Below, one piece after another: positions 1-7,887 of a stretch of 30,896 nucleotides of DNA (position 1 is its first letter; the number at the start of each line of letters is the position of its first letter). The DNA is from Elusimicrobiota bacterium. Its GTDB lineage: Bacteria; Elusimicrobiota; Elusimicrobia; Elusimicrobiales; UBA9959. The DNA is taken from assembly GCA_003450815.1 (NCBI GenBank), contig DMES01000010.1:909-31804 (forward strand), written 5' to 3'. The position numbers and the translations under genes were made by a program. Below the pieces are notes generated by a model. That model worked only from the letters and a program-made list of their open reading frames with translations, was not told the DNA's origin and did not search any database.

Positions 1-4
1 CCTG

Positions 5-24
5 AAAAATTCAGTTGAATTTTT
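5..24. repeat. Short AT-rich palindrome at the window start
   Basis: An 8-bp perfect inverted repeat (AAAAATTC / GAATTTTT) surrounds a 4-base loop AGTT. A closely similar palindrome (AAAATTC-TGCT-GAATTTT) sits at 30785-30802, just after the last gene of the window. Both lie close to gene ends, so they may be small terminator-like hairpins or copies of one dispersed palindrome. Function not known. Confidence 0.4.
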
Positions 25-113
25 TCCTTCGCAGAGCTCAGGTGCGCTTCGCGCGGCATACGCCCTCGCAAATTCTGCGCGCAATGCGCTTGATTTGCGA
101 CCCGCAAAGCGGG

Positions 114-175
114 GAATCCTGCATATTTTTGTTCCTTATATTTTCAAATGAGAATAACCTTGAACTGCAGGATTC
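114..175. repeat. Inverted repeat downstream of the TerC-family gene
   Basis: GAATCCTGCA at 114-123 is perfectly complementary to TGCAGGATTC at 166-175, with a 42-base AT-rich loop. It lies just beyond the stop codon of the minus-strand TerC gene. The loop is too long for a classical intrinsic terminator. A further GC-rich self-complementary stretch (TCGCAAAT / ATTTGCGA, roughly 66-99) lies next to it. These look like intergenic hairpin material rather than a gene. Confidence 0.4.
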
Positions 176-178
176 GGG

Positions 179-1108
179 CTAGCTATTAGCTATTCGCTGC
201 CCTTTATCTTTTATCGCTACCGACAGCAGTATTGAAGCGCCCAACAGGCCCAGCACAACGGCCAATGAAAGGATGGCCGGAATGTGGATTAAGTTTGAAA
301 GAAGCATTTTTGCGCCCACATAAAAAAGTATCACTGAGATCCCCGTTTTAAGGAAACGGAAAGAATCAATTATCGCGGCCAGGAAAAAATAAAGCGAGCG
401 CAGCCCCACCACAGCGAACACATTGGAAGTGTATACCACGAATTTATCGGTTGAAATCGCAAGCACAGCGGGGATTGAGTCAACCGCGAAAATCACATCC
501 GAGGTTTCCACCACTATAAGCGTGGCAAGAAGGGGGGTAGCGTACCAGATTTCTTTTTTTATAAAAAACAAGGGTGTATCTATGGAATTGTCAAAGGGCA
601 TTAACTTAGAGAAAAGCTTTAAAACAGGGTTCTTTCCCGGGTCCATGTTTCCAGTGTCGTGCATAAGCATTTTGACCGCCGTGAAAATAAGTATGGCTCC
701 GAACACATAAATGAGCCAGTGGAAAGCGTTCAGCAGGCCTATGCCGGCGAAAATAAGCACGAGACGCATTATAACGGCGCCAAGTATTCCCCAGGTAAGT
801 ATTTTAGGCTGGTATTTTTTTGGTATGGCGAAATAAGAAAAAATGAGCAGGAACACAAACATGTTATCCATTGAAAGCGAGTATTCAATAATATAACCCG
901 TAAAAAATTCAAGCATCTTTTCGCGGCCAAGCATATAGCCGGTAAGCAGGCCGAAAAGCGAAGCGATAAGCACCCAGAAGCCGCAAAGCAGCATGGATTC
1001 TTTGCGGGATATTTCATGGGCTTTTCCGGAGGAAAGCTTCAGGTCGGCGCTGAAAAGCGCGACCGCGGTTACAATGAAAACGCTCCACATGATCTCAAGG
1101 TTGCTCAT
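179..1108 (-). CDS. terC: TerC/Alx-family integral membrane protein
   Basis: A 309-residue, strongly hydrophobic protein with about eight to nine membrane segments. It carries the family's two acidic intramembrane motifs: S-M-D81-N82-M-F-V-F in an early helix, and E201-T-S-D204-x-I-F-A-x-D210-S-I-P-A-V. TerC/Alx/YkoY proteins are inner-membrane proteins associated with tellurite resistance and, in studied members, manganese export; the substrate here is not known. Length is normal for the family. No Shine-Dalgarno sequence precedes the ATG. A perfect TATAAT (minus strand, 1119-1124) ends 10 bases before it, which predicts a nearly leaderless mRNA. I saw no yybP-ykoY-type manganese riboswitch in the short upstream gap. 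The gene diverges from the P-loop gene at 1277. Confidence 0.9.
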   Translation of the reverse strand: MSNLEIMWSVFIVTAVALFSADLKLSSGKAHEISRKESMLLCGFWVLIASLFGLLTGYMLGREKMLEFFTGYIIEYSLSMDNMFVFLLIFSYFAIPKKYQPKILTWGILGAVIMRLVLIFAGIGLLNAFHWLIYVFGAILIFTAVKMLMHDTGNMDPGKNPVLKLFSKLMPFDNSIDTPLFFIKKEIWYATPLLATLIVVETSDVIFAVDSIPAVLAISTDKFVVYTSNVFAVVGLRSLYFFLAAIIDSFRFLKTGISVILFYVGAKMLLSNLIHIPAILSLAVVLGLLGASILLSVAIKDKGQRIANS

Positions 1109-1118
1109 AATGTATGAG

Positions 1119-1124
1119 ATTATA
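1119..1124 (-). promoter_or_regulatory. -10 box of the TerC-family gene
   Basis: Read on the minus strand this is a perfect TATAAT. Only 10 bases separate it from the ATG at 1108, so transcription would start about 3-4 bases before the start codon. No convincing -35 hexamer is visible at the right distance. Confidence 0.5.
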
Positions 1125-1216
1125 CCTAAATATGCGGTACGGAATTACGGCCGCCTTGTTGACCATCCGGCTTTGACAGGCTGAAAAAACCCGCGTTTCG
1201 CTTCACTTTTTTCCCC

Positions 1217-1246
1217 TTGCAAAACACGGATAATATAACTTACAAT
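1217..1246 (+). promoter_or_regulatory. Promoter of the P-loop protein gene
   Basis: TTGCAA (1217-1222) and TACAAT (1241-1246) are separated by 18 bases, a good vegetative-type promoter. Transcription would start near 1253, leaving a leader of about 24 bases that contains the GGAGG ribosome site. The TTG at 1217, which would open a longer reading frame, is part of the -35 box and so cannot be the start. Confidence 0.55.
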
Positions 1247-1276
1247 ACGCTTACGTTGTTAAAATCCGGAGGTGCT

Positions 1277-2260
1277 ATGGAAAAAGTATTCGATGTGGTA
1301 TTGCTATTGGCTTTGCCGGCTTCCGGCAAATCAGAAGTTCGGAGATATCTGTCTGAAATGCCGCCAGACCTGCTCAGAAAAGATTTTCATATAGGGGATA
1401 CTCTCCAGCTTGATGATTTTCCATATGTGCACATAATGAGGCGCGCGGACGATGAACTGGCAAAACTGGGCCTTGCCCGGATATTTTTCAAGTCGCCGGA
1501 CAAGCCTTTTGCGGACCCGAAAGACTGGGGCACGCTTATACACCTTATTAACGAGGATTATGACGACCTGATGGCTAGGTGTGTTTCAAAACCCGCCTCG
1601 GCCGCTGCGCTGCTTGTGGAGCGCATTGAAACTGCGGCAAGAAAAGCGGGTATAGCTCCACGGCTTGCTGTTCTTGACGAGGAAACGCTTGCAAAAGTTA
1701 CCGCCGCCCTGGAAAAAGAGGCGTATGCGATGCTTAATGAAAAGCATGCGGCTTACCCCGAATCCTTTGAGGGCAAGACTATTGTAATAGAAGCCGCCCG
1801 CGGCGGAGCGCAGGGCTCCGCTATGCCGCTTCCGGCGCCCTTCGGCTATAAATATTCACTCGGTCGTCTTTCACCTGAGATCCTTAAAAAGGCGGTAATA
1901 CTTTATGTATGGGTGACCCCTGAGGAGTCACGCCGGAAAAATACCGCGCGCACTAATCCCGACGATCCGGGTTCCATCCTGCATCATGGCGTGCCCATGG
2001 AAGTTATGATAAACGACTACGGAACCGACGATATGGACTGGCTGGAAAAAAACACGGAGGTCCCCGGCACTGTTACGGTGTCTGCTGGGGGACAGAAATT
2101 CCATCTGCCGATCGGCCGATTTGACAACAGAGTGGACAAGACCAGCTTCTTGCGCGATGACAAGGCCAAATGGCCGGTCGAAAGCGTAAATAGCGTGCGC
2201 AACGGCATAAAGGCGGCTACAGATAAACTTTACTCAATGCAGGCGGCTGAAAAAAAATAA
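1277..2260 (+). CDS. P-loop NTPase-like protein of unknown function
   Basis: A 327-residue soluble protein. The ATG at 1277 is chosen because GGAGG (1268-1272) sits 4 bases before it and the promoter lies just upstream. Near the N-terminus, residues 12-19 read A-L-P-A-S-G-K-S, a Walker A (P-loop) motif after a hydrophobic beta strand. This suggests a nucleotide-binding, kinase-like fold. A possible later beta strand reads K-K-A-V-I-L-Y-V-W-V, followed by a basic stretch (E-E-S-R-R-K-N) that could act as a kinase lid. I do not recognise the family and cannot name a substrate. The gene stands alone: divergent from the TerC gene and closed by a strong terminator. Confidence 0.8.
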   Translation: MEKVFDVVLLLALPASGKSEVRRYLSEMPPDLLRKDFHIGDTLQLDDFPYVHIMRRADDELAKLGLARIFFKSPDKPFADPKDWGTLIHLINEDYDDLMARCVSKPASAAALLVERIETAARKAGIAPRLAVLDEETLAKVTAALEKEAYAMLNEKHAAYPESFEGKTIVIEAARGGAQGSAMPLPAPFGYKYSLGRLSPEILKKAVILYVWVTPEESRRKNTARTNPDDPGSILHHGVPMEVMINDYGTDDMDWLEKNTEVPGTVTVSAGGQKFHLPIGRFDNRVDKTSFLRDDKAKWPVESVNSVRNGIKAATDKLYSMQAAEKK

Positions 2261-2270
2261 AAGCGGTTTA

Positions 2271-2311
2271 AAAATAAAACTCCGCCGGTTTTACCGGCGG
2301 AGTTTTATTTT
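2271..2311. terminator. Strong intrinsic terminator
   Basis: A perfect 19-bp inverted repeat (arms 2271-2289 and 2293-2311, loop TTT). It has a GC-rich core (CTCCGCCGG) flanked by A-rich and T-rich ends, so it can terminate in either direction. It starts 11 bases after the stop of the P-loop gene and separates it from the tRNA. Confidence 0.9.
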
Positions 2312-2380
2312 CGGGGTTGTTGACTAGTGATTTTCCTGAAATCTATGGATTTATCGGTGCAAACCGACTCCGGAATGTTA

Positions 2381-2386
2381 TACAAT
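2381..2386 (+). promoter_or_regulatory. Possible -10 box of the tRNA gene
   Basis: TACAAT lies 16 bases before the first tRNA nucleotide, inside the short gap after the terminator. No strong -35 box is visible at 16-18 bases upstream; TTGACT at 2320-2325 is too far away to pair with it. Low-confidence call. Confidence 0.3.
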
Positions 2387-2402
2387 ATCAAAGTATTTAT
2401 AT

Positions 2403-2474
2403 GCCGAGGTAGCTCAACGGTAGAGCATTCGCTTCGTAAGCGACAGGTTGTGGGTTCAAGTCCCATCCTCGGCT
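2403..2474 (+). tRNA. tRNA-Thr (anticodon CGT)
   Basis: A complete 72-base cloverleaf. Acceptor stem GCCGAGG pairs with CCTCGGC; the D-arm is GCTC/GAGC. The anticodon loop TTCGTAA has CGT at positions 34-36 and reads codon ACG. The T-arm GTGGG-TTCAAGT-CCCAT contains the TTC motif. The first pair of the anticodon stem (U27/C43) is a mismatch. The G1-C72 and C2-G71 pairs and the G35-U36 anticodon bases match known threonine identity elements. The 3' CCA is not encoded and must be added after transcription. Confidence 0.93.
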
Positions 2475-2486
2475 GAATAAAATCAG

Positions 2487-2576
2487 GGTAGTGGGTTTAG
2501 GGTATAGGGTTCAGGGTTTAAGGATCTCCTTATTTCTGCACCCTATACCCTCCACCCTAGTCCCTATACCCTCTCC
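2487..2576. repeat. Intergenic hairpin of GGGTNNA heptamers
   Basis: The left arm is a degenerate tandem array of 7-base units (GGGTTTA, GGGTATA, GGGTTCA, GGGTTTA). The right arm is its complement (CCCTATA, CCCTCCA and similar). AGGGTATAGGGT at 2499-2510 is perfectly complementary to ACCCTATACCCT at 2540-2551, and CCCTATACCCT recurs at 2562-2572. It fills the gap between the tRNA and the first Wzy_C gene. Related heptamer hairpins occur at 24875-24980 and 28792-28884. Confidence 0.75.
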
Positions 2577-2584
2577 AGCATATT

Positions 2585-5014
2585 ATGGCTAAAAAGAACA
2601 ATCAACAGCAGTACGATGAGTTTTCCGATACGGATTTTGCTCCGGGCGTAAGCTTTACCAGAAAGGCGATATGCTGGTGGCTGCCTATACTTTACCTTCT
2701 GATTTCAGATTCGTTCTACCTGCGCACCTACGATTCCGCCCAGGTAAAAATTACGCTTATGCAGATGGGGGGGATAGGCCTGCTTGGCATGTGGCTTTCC
2801 CTGCTTGCTATGGAGGGCCGAAAAGCTTTCCGTAGCAATGACTTCGTGTTTCTGGCGCCCTTTTTTGCTTATCTCGCTTATGTCCTGGTTTCTTTCTTCC
2901 ACGCGCCGTATAAGGGCGCGAGCGTGGATGATTTTGTTCGCTATATCCTCTATATGTCAGTTACGCTTGTCGTCATACGGGAATTCAGCGTTCCCGCCAT
3001 AGACCGTCTTACAAAGATACTGCTCATCACCGCTTATATATCCGTCTTGTACGGTTTTGTTCAGTTCCTGGATGTGCGCTGTTTTCCGCCCAAGGCCGAG
3101 GGGCCCGGGCTTGATCCGTTTATATGGCGACAGGCTTTCGGCTCAAGGACTTTTTCAACTTACGGTAATCCAAATTTTTTCGGGAACTTTTTGGTCCTGA
3201 TCCTGCCTATCGCAGTTACGCAATACCTTAAAAAACGTTCGTTCAATCTCCTGCCGCTCATTATCCTTAATCTGGTTTGTCTATACGGCACTTACACAAA
3301 AGGCGCTTGGCTGGGATTTGGTATCTCAACTTTCATTTTTGTCATTTTTTATGTTTATTTCTTTTCGGGCGTGAACAGGAAAAAACTGCTCAAGATTATG
3401 ATGGTCGGCGGTGCGGTGTCGATCATCTTCGCACTGCTTGTGCTTAATTACGCGCGCAAAAGTCCCACTTCCGTGCCGTTCCGGGTGGCAACCTGGCTGT
3501 CTACCTGGGAAATGATTGAAACGCATCCGCTTATCGGGACGGGAGTAGGGAGTTTTAAAGTTATCTATCCGGCCTTTCGGCGTCCGATAATATTCCATCT
3601 TGAGGGCAAGCACAATACTGAAACCGACCATGCCGAGGATGAGCATATAGAGCAGTGGATGGATAACGGCCTTATCGGTGCGGGGTTTTATCTATGGATA
3701 ATCATATTTGTGACGACCGTGGGCCTCAGGGGACTTAACACGCTGACAGAGAACCTGAAGGGCGCAAAACCGCCCCCTGTAGCTTACGATCTCCTTGGTT
3801 ATCTTACGTCTTTTCTGGGTATGCTCATTCATAATACTACGGATGTAAGCATGCGTTTTGTTTCCTCAGGTATTTTTTTGGGGCTTTTGCCGGGAGTTAT
3901 AGTGAACCTCGCACGGGGCCAGGCCCTCTGGGAGCTGCATTACAAGCATGAACAGGCCGAGACACAGTCGTTGTCCGCGACTGAGGCGCAGAAAGCTAAA
4001 ACGTCTACCGGCGGGATTTATAACGGTTTGCTTTGGGTGGCCAGGGCGCTGGCATTGGGCGCGCTGGTTTATCTTGTTTTTTTGATACTCAGGGAATTTT
4101 CAGATCTTCAGGGGCCGCTGCGCAATTACGGTACCGGCGGGGAAGTTTTGCAGTGGTGGATAGCCTGGGGAGTTATGCTTTCAGTAGTGGTTTTTTTTGC
4201 CTATGTTTATTCAAAGATACTTCTTAAAGGCGTGGCATTGGGGGCGATTTTAGCCATACTTCTGGTGCTTTGGCCCACCTATTATTTTTGGGGATGGTTT
4301 AAGAGTGATGTCTATCATAATATGGCCATTTTCTTTTCCAAACAGGGTAAGTGGGAAGATGCCATTACCTACTATAAGAAGGTAAATAAATTCAATAATT
4401 ATTTCATAATGCCCTATTACTTTGTGGGCAATGTTTTCAACGACCGCCTGAACATGGAACGTCAGTACAAGCCCGGCTGGGGCGACGAAGACGGCGTTGC
4501 CCGCACCGATTTTGAAAGGGCCATGGCATCATATGAAAAAGTCCGCGCCATAGCTCCCAATTATGTGCAGATGCATCATCAGGTCGGCACGCTTTACATG
4601 AAGATGTTCGAATATCTGAGCGCGCGCGGGCAGCCTAAGGAGGCCCAGGCCTACCTGGATAAGGCTTTGGCGCGGCTTAATCTCTATGAAAATCTGGATC
4701 CCGTTTATCCGTATAATTACTACCGCAAGGCGCAGATACACATATACCGCAAGCAATTTGACAAGGCCGAAACCGAGTATCTTCATAACCTTAGCGGTTG
4801 GAAGTGCTATACCCCGAATCATCTGCACGCCACGACTGAGGCCTATATCAACCTAGCCAACGCCCGTTACGGCATGGGCAAATATAAAGAGGCGGCTGAA
4901 GACTATCGGAGCGCTTTGAAACTGGACCCAAATTCTGCGCCAGCGAAGCAGAACCTGGCTGTTCTCGAGGCCCATTTCGGTGTGAACAGCGTTTCAGTGA
5001 AACCCGGAAAATAG
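2585..5014 (+). CDS. Wzy_C (O-antigen ligase/polymerase-like) membrane protein with TPR tail
   Basis: An 809-residue protein with roughly 12 membrane segments followed by a tetratricopeptide region (about residues 600-800, ending in a typical A-L-K-L-D-P-N repeat). Family hallmarks are visible: G-N-P-N-F at 194-198, G-T-G-V-G-S-F at 318-324, and the periplasmic H354 in D-E-H-I-E-Q-W. The Wzy_C superfamily includes WaaL O-antigen ligases, Wzy polymerases and PglL/PilO-type O-oligosaccharyltransferases. All act on lipid-linked glycans on the periplasmic face; which reaction is catalysed here cannot be read from sequence. No clear ribosome site precedes the ATG, and the GGGTATA hairpin ends just upstream. 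A tandem paralogue follows after 17 bases, and pilus genes lie beyond it, so pilin glycosylation is a plausible inferred role. Confidence 0.85.
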   Translation: MAKKNNQQQYDEFSDTDFAPGVSFTRKAICWWLPILYLLISDSFYLRTYDSAQVKITLMQMGGIGLLGMWLSLLAMEGRKAFRSNDFVFLAPFFAYLAYVLVSFFHAPYKGASVDDFVRYILYMSVTLVVIREFSVPAIDRLTKILLITAYISVLYGFVQFLDVRCFPPKAEGPGLDPFIWRQAFGSRTFSTYGNPNFFGNFLVLILPIAVTQYLKKRSFNLLPLIILNLVCLYGTYTKGAWLGFGISTFIFVIFYVYFFSGVNRKKLLKIMMVGGAVSIIFALLVLNYARKSPTSVPFRVATWLSTWEMIETHPLIGTGVGSFKVIYPAFRRPIIFHLEGKHNTETDHAEDEHIEQWMDNGLIGAGFYLWIIIFVTTVGLRGLNTLTENLKGAKPPPVAYDLLGYLTSFLGMLIHNTTDVSMRFVSSGIFLGLLPGVIVNLARGQALWELHYKHEQAETQSLSATEAQKAKTSTGGIYNGLLWVARALALGALVYLVFLILREFSDLQGPLRNYGTGGEVLQWWIAWGVMLSVVVFFAYVYSKILLKGVALGAILAILLVLWPTYYFWGWFKSDVYHNMAIFFSKQGKWEDAITYYKKVNKFNNYFIMPYYFVGNVFNDRLNMERQYKPGWGDEDGVARTDFERAMASYEKVRAIAPNYVQMHHQVGTLYMKMFEYLSARGQPKEAQAYLDKALARLNLYENLDPVYPYNYYRKAQIHIYRKQFDKAETEYLHNLSGWKCYTPNHLHATTEAYINLANARYGMGKYKEAAEDYRSALKLDPNSAPAKQNLAVLEAHFGVNSVSVKPGK

Positions 5015-5031
5015 TTTTTTTTGGAAAATAA

Positions 5032-7887
5032 ATGCCGGAAAAAAACGCATTCAAAGGGGAGAGGCTGCTTAATTTGTTTCTGCTGACGGCCTTCTTCGTT
5101 TCCCCGCTGCTTTTCTTTACGGATCTCACCCGCAATCCATATTACCTGCAAATAACACTGCTTAATATTTCGCTGCTGGCGGCTATGGCTGTCATAGCCT
5201 TAAACGCTTTTTACGGGCGCTGCAATTTCCTGCCGGAACTGCCCCTTAACATCCCCGCGGCCGCGCTGCTGGCGGTTTATCTGTGCAGCCTTGTTTATTC
5301 GTATTTTAACCATGCGGCTTTTTTCAGGCCGGCGATGGTAAGCGAGGGGCTGAAAATAGTGTTATACACACTGGTAAATTGTTTTTTCGCTTTCTACCTG
5401 TCTTTACGAACCCCGTTTGCCGGTCTCTCAAAGCTTGAAGAGCCGGAAGTCGGTAAATGGCTGGCGCTTATTTTGTTATGGGGCGTTATGTGGTTTCTTT
5501 TTCCTTTCGTTAAATCCCCAATTTCTTCGCAGGATTTTTGGTCCAGGTTTTGGGATCCATACGGAGGTCTTTTATGGCTTGGCGGCGCGGTTGCCGTATA
5601 TCTGACGCTCAAAAAACCCGCAAAGCAGGAAGATATTCTGGCTATGATAATGGCGGCCGCCGGCATTTCCTCACTTTACGGAGTGTTGGAATATTTCCAC
5701 ATTGAACTGGTGTGGGCCAAACTTGTCAACCCGTACGGCAACCGTTCCGTTTCCACCTTCGGCAACCCCAATTTCATCTCTTCCTATGTGGTCATGCTGC
5801 TGCCGCTGGCCGCTTATTATCTAACGGGCGCTAAAACGCGCGGCGTCAGGTTCTTTTACGGAATTCTCTTTTTTTCGTACGAAGGGATGCTGATGGCCAG
5901 CCTGACCCGTTCGTCGTGGATAGGCGCGGTGGCCGCTTTCTCTTTCTTGTTCTCCTTTTCTGCTATCAGGCGTAAGTTTTCCGACAACGAAAATTTCCTT
6001 GTTCCCTTTTTTGCCGCCGCACTGATCCTGCTGCTACTCTGGCCCAATCAGACGCTTACGCCTTCGGGCGGATTTTGGTATGTCTGTGCGGGGCTCTTTT
6101 TTCTATCCTCCTTTCGCGCAGTAAGGCGTAAGTTTGGTGAGAATAAAAAGTTCCTATTGCCATTTTTTGCCGCCGCGTTATTCCTGCTTATACTTTGGCG
6201 CCCGGGTATATTCAAGCCTGCGAACGGATTCTGGAATATTAGATCAGCGCTCTATGAAAGGGTTTCTGAGGGCGCGGCCAAAATAAATTCCAACCCCTCG
6301 CTTTCTTTGTCTGCGGACAATAAGACGATCTATCCGTCTTACCATCAGCGACTGCTTATCTGGACCAGCGCCTGGCAGATGGGGCTTGAGAATCCGCTTT
6401 TAGGCAAGGGCTGGGGACTTTTTGAGCTTTTCTATCCGTTCTATCAGGGCAACCTGATTTTCAACTATGAAGCGGCCCGTAATCTGCGCACACACGCCAA
6501 TAACGCCCATAACGAAGTTTTGGAACAATGGTCGCAGGCGGGGCTTCTTGGCCTGGGCGCCTATCTCTGGTTCTTTTTTACCTTGGGCGCCGGATTTTAT
6601 TCTTATTACCGGCGTTCCGCGCCAGAGGCCGCGGCCTCAGCCGTGCCGCTGGCGGCGGCGCTGACCGGGATGTTTGCGGATAATATGTTCAATGTTTCGC
6701 TGCATTTTGCTGTGCCGGGGCTTTTGTTCTGGTGGCTTACCGGAGCGTTAGCTTTGCGGGTTTTTTCTCCCGCACCCTCCTTCAGCCTTCAGCCTTCAGC
6801 CTTCGGGTGGCCCAGACGCGCGGGCCTGGCCGCCCTGGTCTGCATCTGCGCGCTGTCTGCTATTTTATGGCAAAGGCAGTTCACGCGCGAATTTTGTTAT
6901 TTTAATGGATTCAAGGAAATGCGCAGGAATAACTTCTCCCAGGCGGCGCTTGAACTTAAAAAAGCTTACGACCAGCATTCGCACGAGGTCAATACTAACT
7001 ACGAACTGGCCAACGCCTATGTGCGCTCCGGAGAGCCTGAAAAAGCTGAATGGGCCTACCACGAGGCGCTTAAAGCCAACGCGGGCTATGATGAGATTTA
7101 TTTTAATCTCGCTGTGGTGCAAAGTCGTTTGGGAAAGAAACCGAAGGCGCTGAGCGCTCTTCAAACATCCGTTTTTATTAACCCACTGAACCCGCAGGTT
7201 TATCAGGCCCTGGCGGAGATTTATATCTCGTCACCCGGTATAATTCCGCCGCCGGTTTCCGGATCCGAGGGGCCTGGTATTGCCGGGCTATCTGCCGGGG
7301 AAGGTGCAAAAGAGCGGGCGGCTAGGGAGGGCGTGCGGCTGTTTTCTGAAGCGGTAAGGGTTTTCCCCAATGATGGGAATATGTGGAATACTCTTGGCTA
7401 TTTTTACACGCTGCAAAAGGACATTCCCGGGGCCAAAATGGCTTATGGCCGCGGCGTACGGATAGCCCCCGATAACAAAATGCTGGCGGATAATCTTGTC
7501 GGCATGGTTGCCAGAATGAGAATAAAGAACGACCCTGATATGGAGTGGCTGCAACTCTACAACTCAGCTTCCGCCGGCCTTGCGGGCGGAGATATTAAAA
7601 AGGCGCTGAAAGATGCCGATACCCTTTTAAATCTTGACCCCGGCAACACGAATCTCCTCGCTCTTAAAGCCAAACTGGCGTTTATTGCGGGAGACCTTGG
7701 GGGGGCCAAAACTCTGCTTTCAGCCTTGCTTGAAAAAAATCCGGCCGATAACTCAGTCCGCTACGGGCTGGCTACAACTTATGAGAAAATGGGCGATTTT
7801 TCCCGCGCCAAAGCTGAGTGGGCGAGATTCCTTCAGATTGAGCCTGGCAATGCCGCTGTGGCGGCCCGTCTGAAGGCGCTGCCGTAA
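5032..7887 (+). CDS. Second Wzy_C-type membrane protein with long TPR tail
   Basis: A 951-residue paralogue of the preceding gene, with the same plan and the same landmarks: G-N-P-N-F 244-248, G-K-G-W-G-L-F 458-464, H493 in A-H-N-E-V-L-E-Q-W. A TPR region runs from about residue 625 to the end. It probably works with the first protein on periplasmic glycan transfer or polymerisation. Two oddities are visible. Residues 303-354 and 355-406 form an ungapped internal duplication (27 of 52 identical, centred on R-R-K-F and P-F-F-A-A-A-L), adding membrane-associated sequence that the first paralogue lacks. A tandem CCTTCAG heptamer tract lies at 6779-6806 (L-Q-P-S-A-F). The start ATG has only a weak GGA upstream and is probably coupled to the first gene. 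Confidence 0.85.
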   Translation: MPEKNAFKGERLLNLFLLTAFFVSPLLFFTDLTRNPYYLQITLLNISLLAAMAVIALNAFYGRCNFLPELPLNIPAAALLAVYLCSLVYSYFNHAAFFRPAMVSEGLKIVLYTLVNCFFAFYLSLRTPFAGLSKLEEPEVGKWLALILLWGVMWFLFPFVKSPISSQDFWSRFWDPYGGLLWLGGAVAVYLTLKKPAKQEDILAMIMAAAGISSLYGVLEYFHIELVWAKLVNPYGNRSVSTFGNPNFISSYVVMLLPLAAYYLTGAKTRGVRFFYGILFFSYEGMLMASLTRSSWIGAVAAFSFLFSFSAIRRKFSDNENFLVPFFAAALILLLLWPNQTLTPSGGFWYVCAGLFFLSSFRAVRRKFGENKKFLLPFFAAALFLLILWRPGIFKPANGFWNIRSALYERVSEGAAKINSNPSLSLSADNKTIYPSYHQRLLIWTSAWQMGLENPLLGKGWGLFELFYPFYQGNLIFNYEAARNLRTHANNAHNEVLEQWSQAGLLGLGAYLWFFFTLGAGFYSYYRRSAPEAAASAVPLAAALTGMFADNMFNVSLHFAVPGLLFWWLTGALALRVFSPAPSFSLQPSAFGWPRRAGLAALVCICALSAILWQRQFTREFCYFNGFKEMRRNNFSQAALELKKAYDQHSHEVNTNYELANAYVRSGEPEKAEWAYHEALKANAGYDEIYFNLAVVQSRLGKKPKALSALQTSVFINPLNPQVYQALAEIYISSPGIIPPPVSGSEGPGIAGLSAGEGAKERAAREGVRLFSEAVRVFPNDGNMWNTLGYFYTLQKDIPGAKMAYGRGVRIAPDNKMLADNLVGMVARMRIKNDPDMEWLQLYNSASAGLAGGDIKKALKDADTLLNLDPGNTNLLALKAKLAFIAGDLGGAKTLLSALLEKNPADNSVRYGLATTYEKMGDFSRAKAEWARFLQIEPGNAAVAARLKALP
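6779..6806. repeat. Tandem heptamer (CCTTCAG)x3 + CCTTCGG within the coding region
   Basis: Four consecutive 7-base units lie inside the second Wzy_C gene. Seven is not a multiple of three, so gain or loss of a unit would shift the frame before the TPR region. The reverse complement of the unit, CTGAAGG, shares CTGAAG with the hairpin at 13075-13166, so it may be a one-armed relative of that intergenic element. Confidence 0.7.

Noticed and set aside
1109..1216. Manganese riboswitch upstream of the TerC-family gene
   Set aside because: The gap is too short after the promoter position and the conserved yybP-ykoY loops are absent.
2487..2576. GGGTTTA/GGGTATA units resemble eukaryotic telomere repeats
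   Set aside because: The units are degenerate, few, and arranged as two complementary arms in a bacterial intergenic gap, not as a one-directional terminal array.
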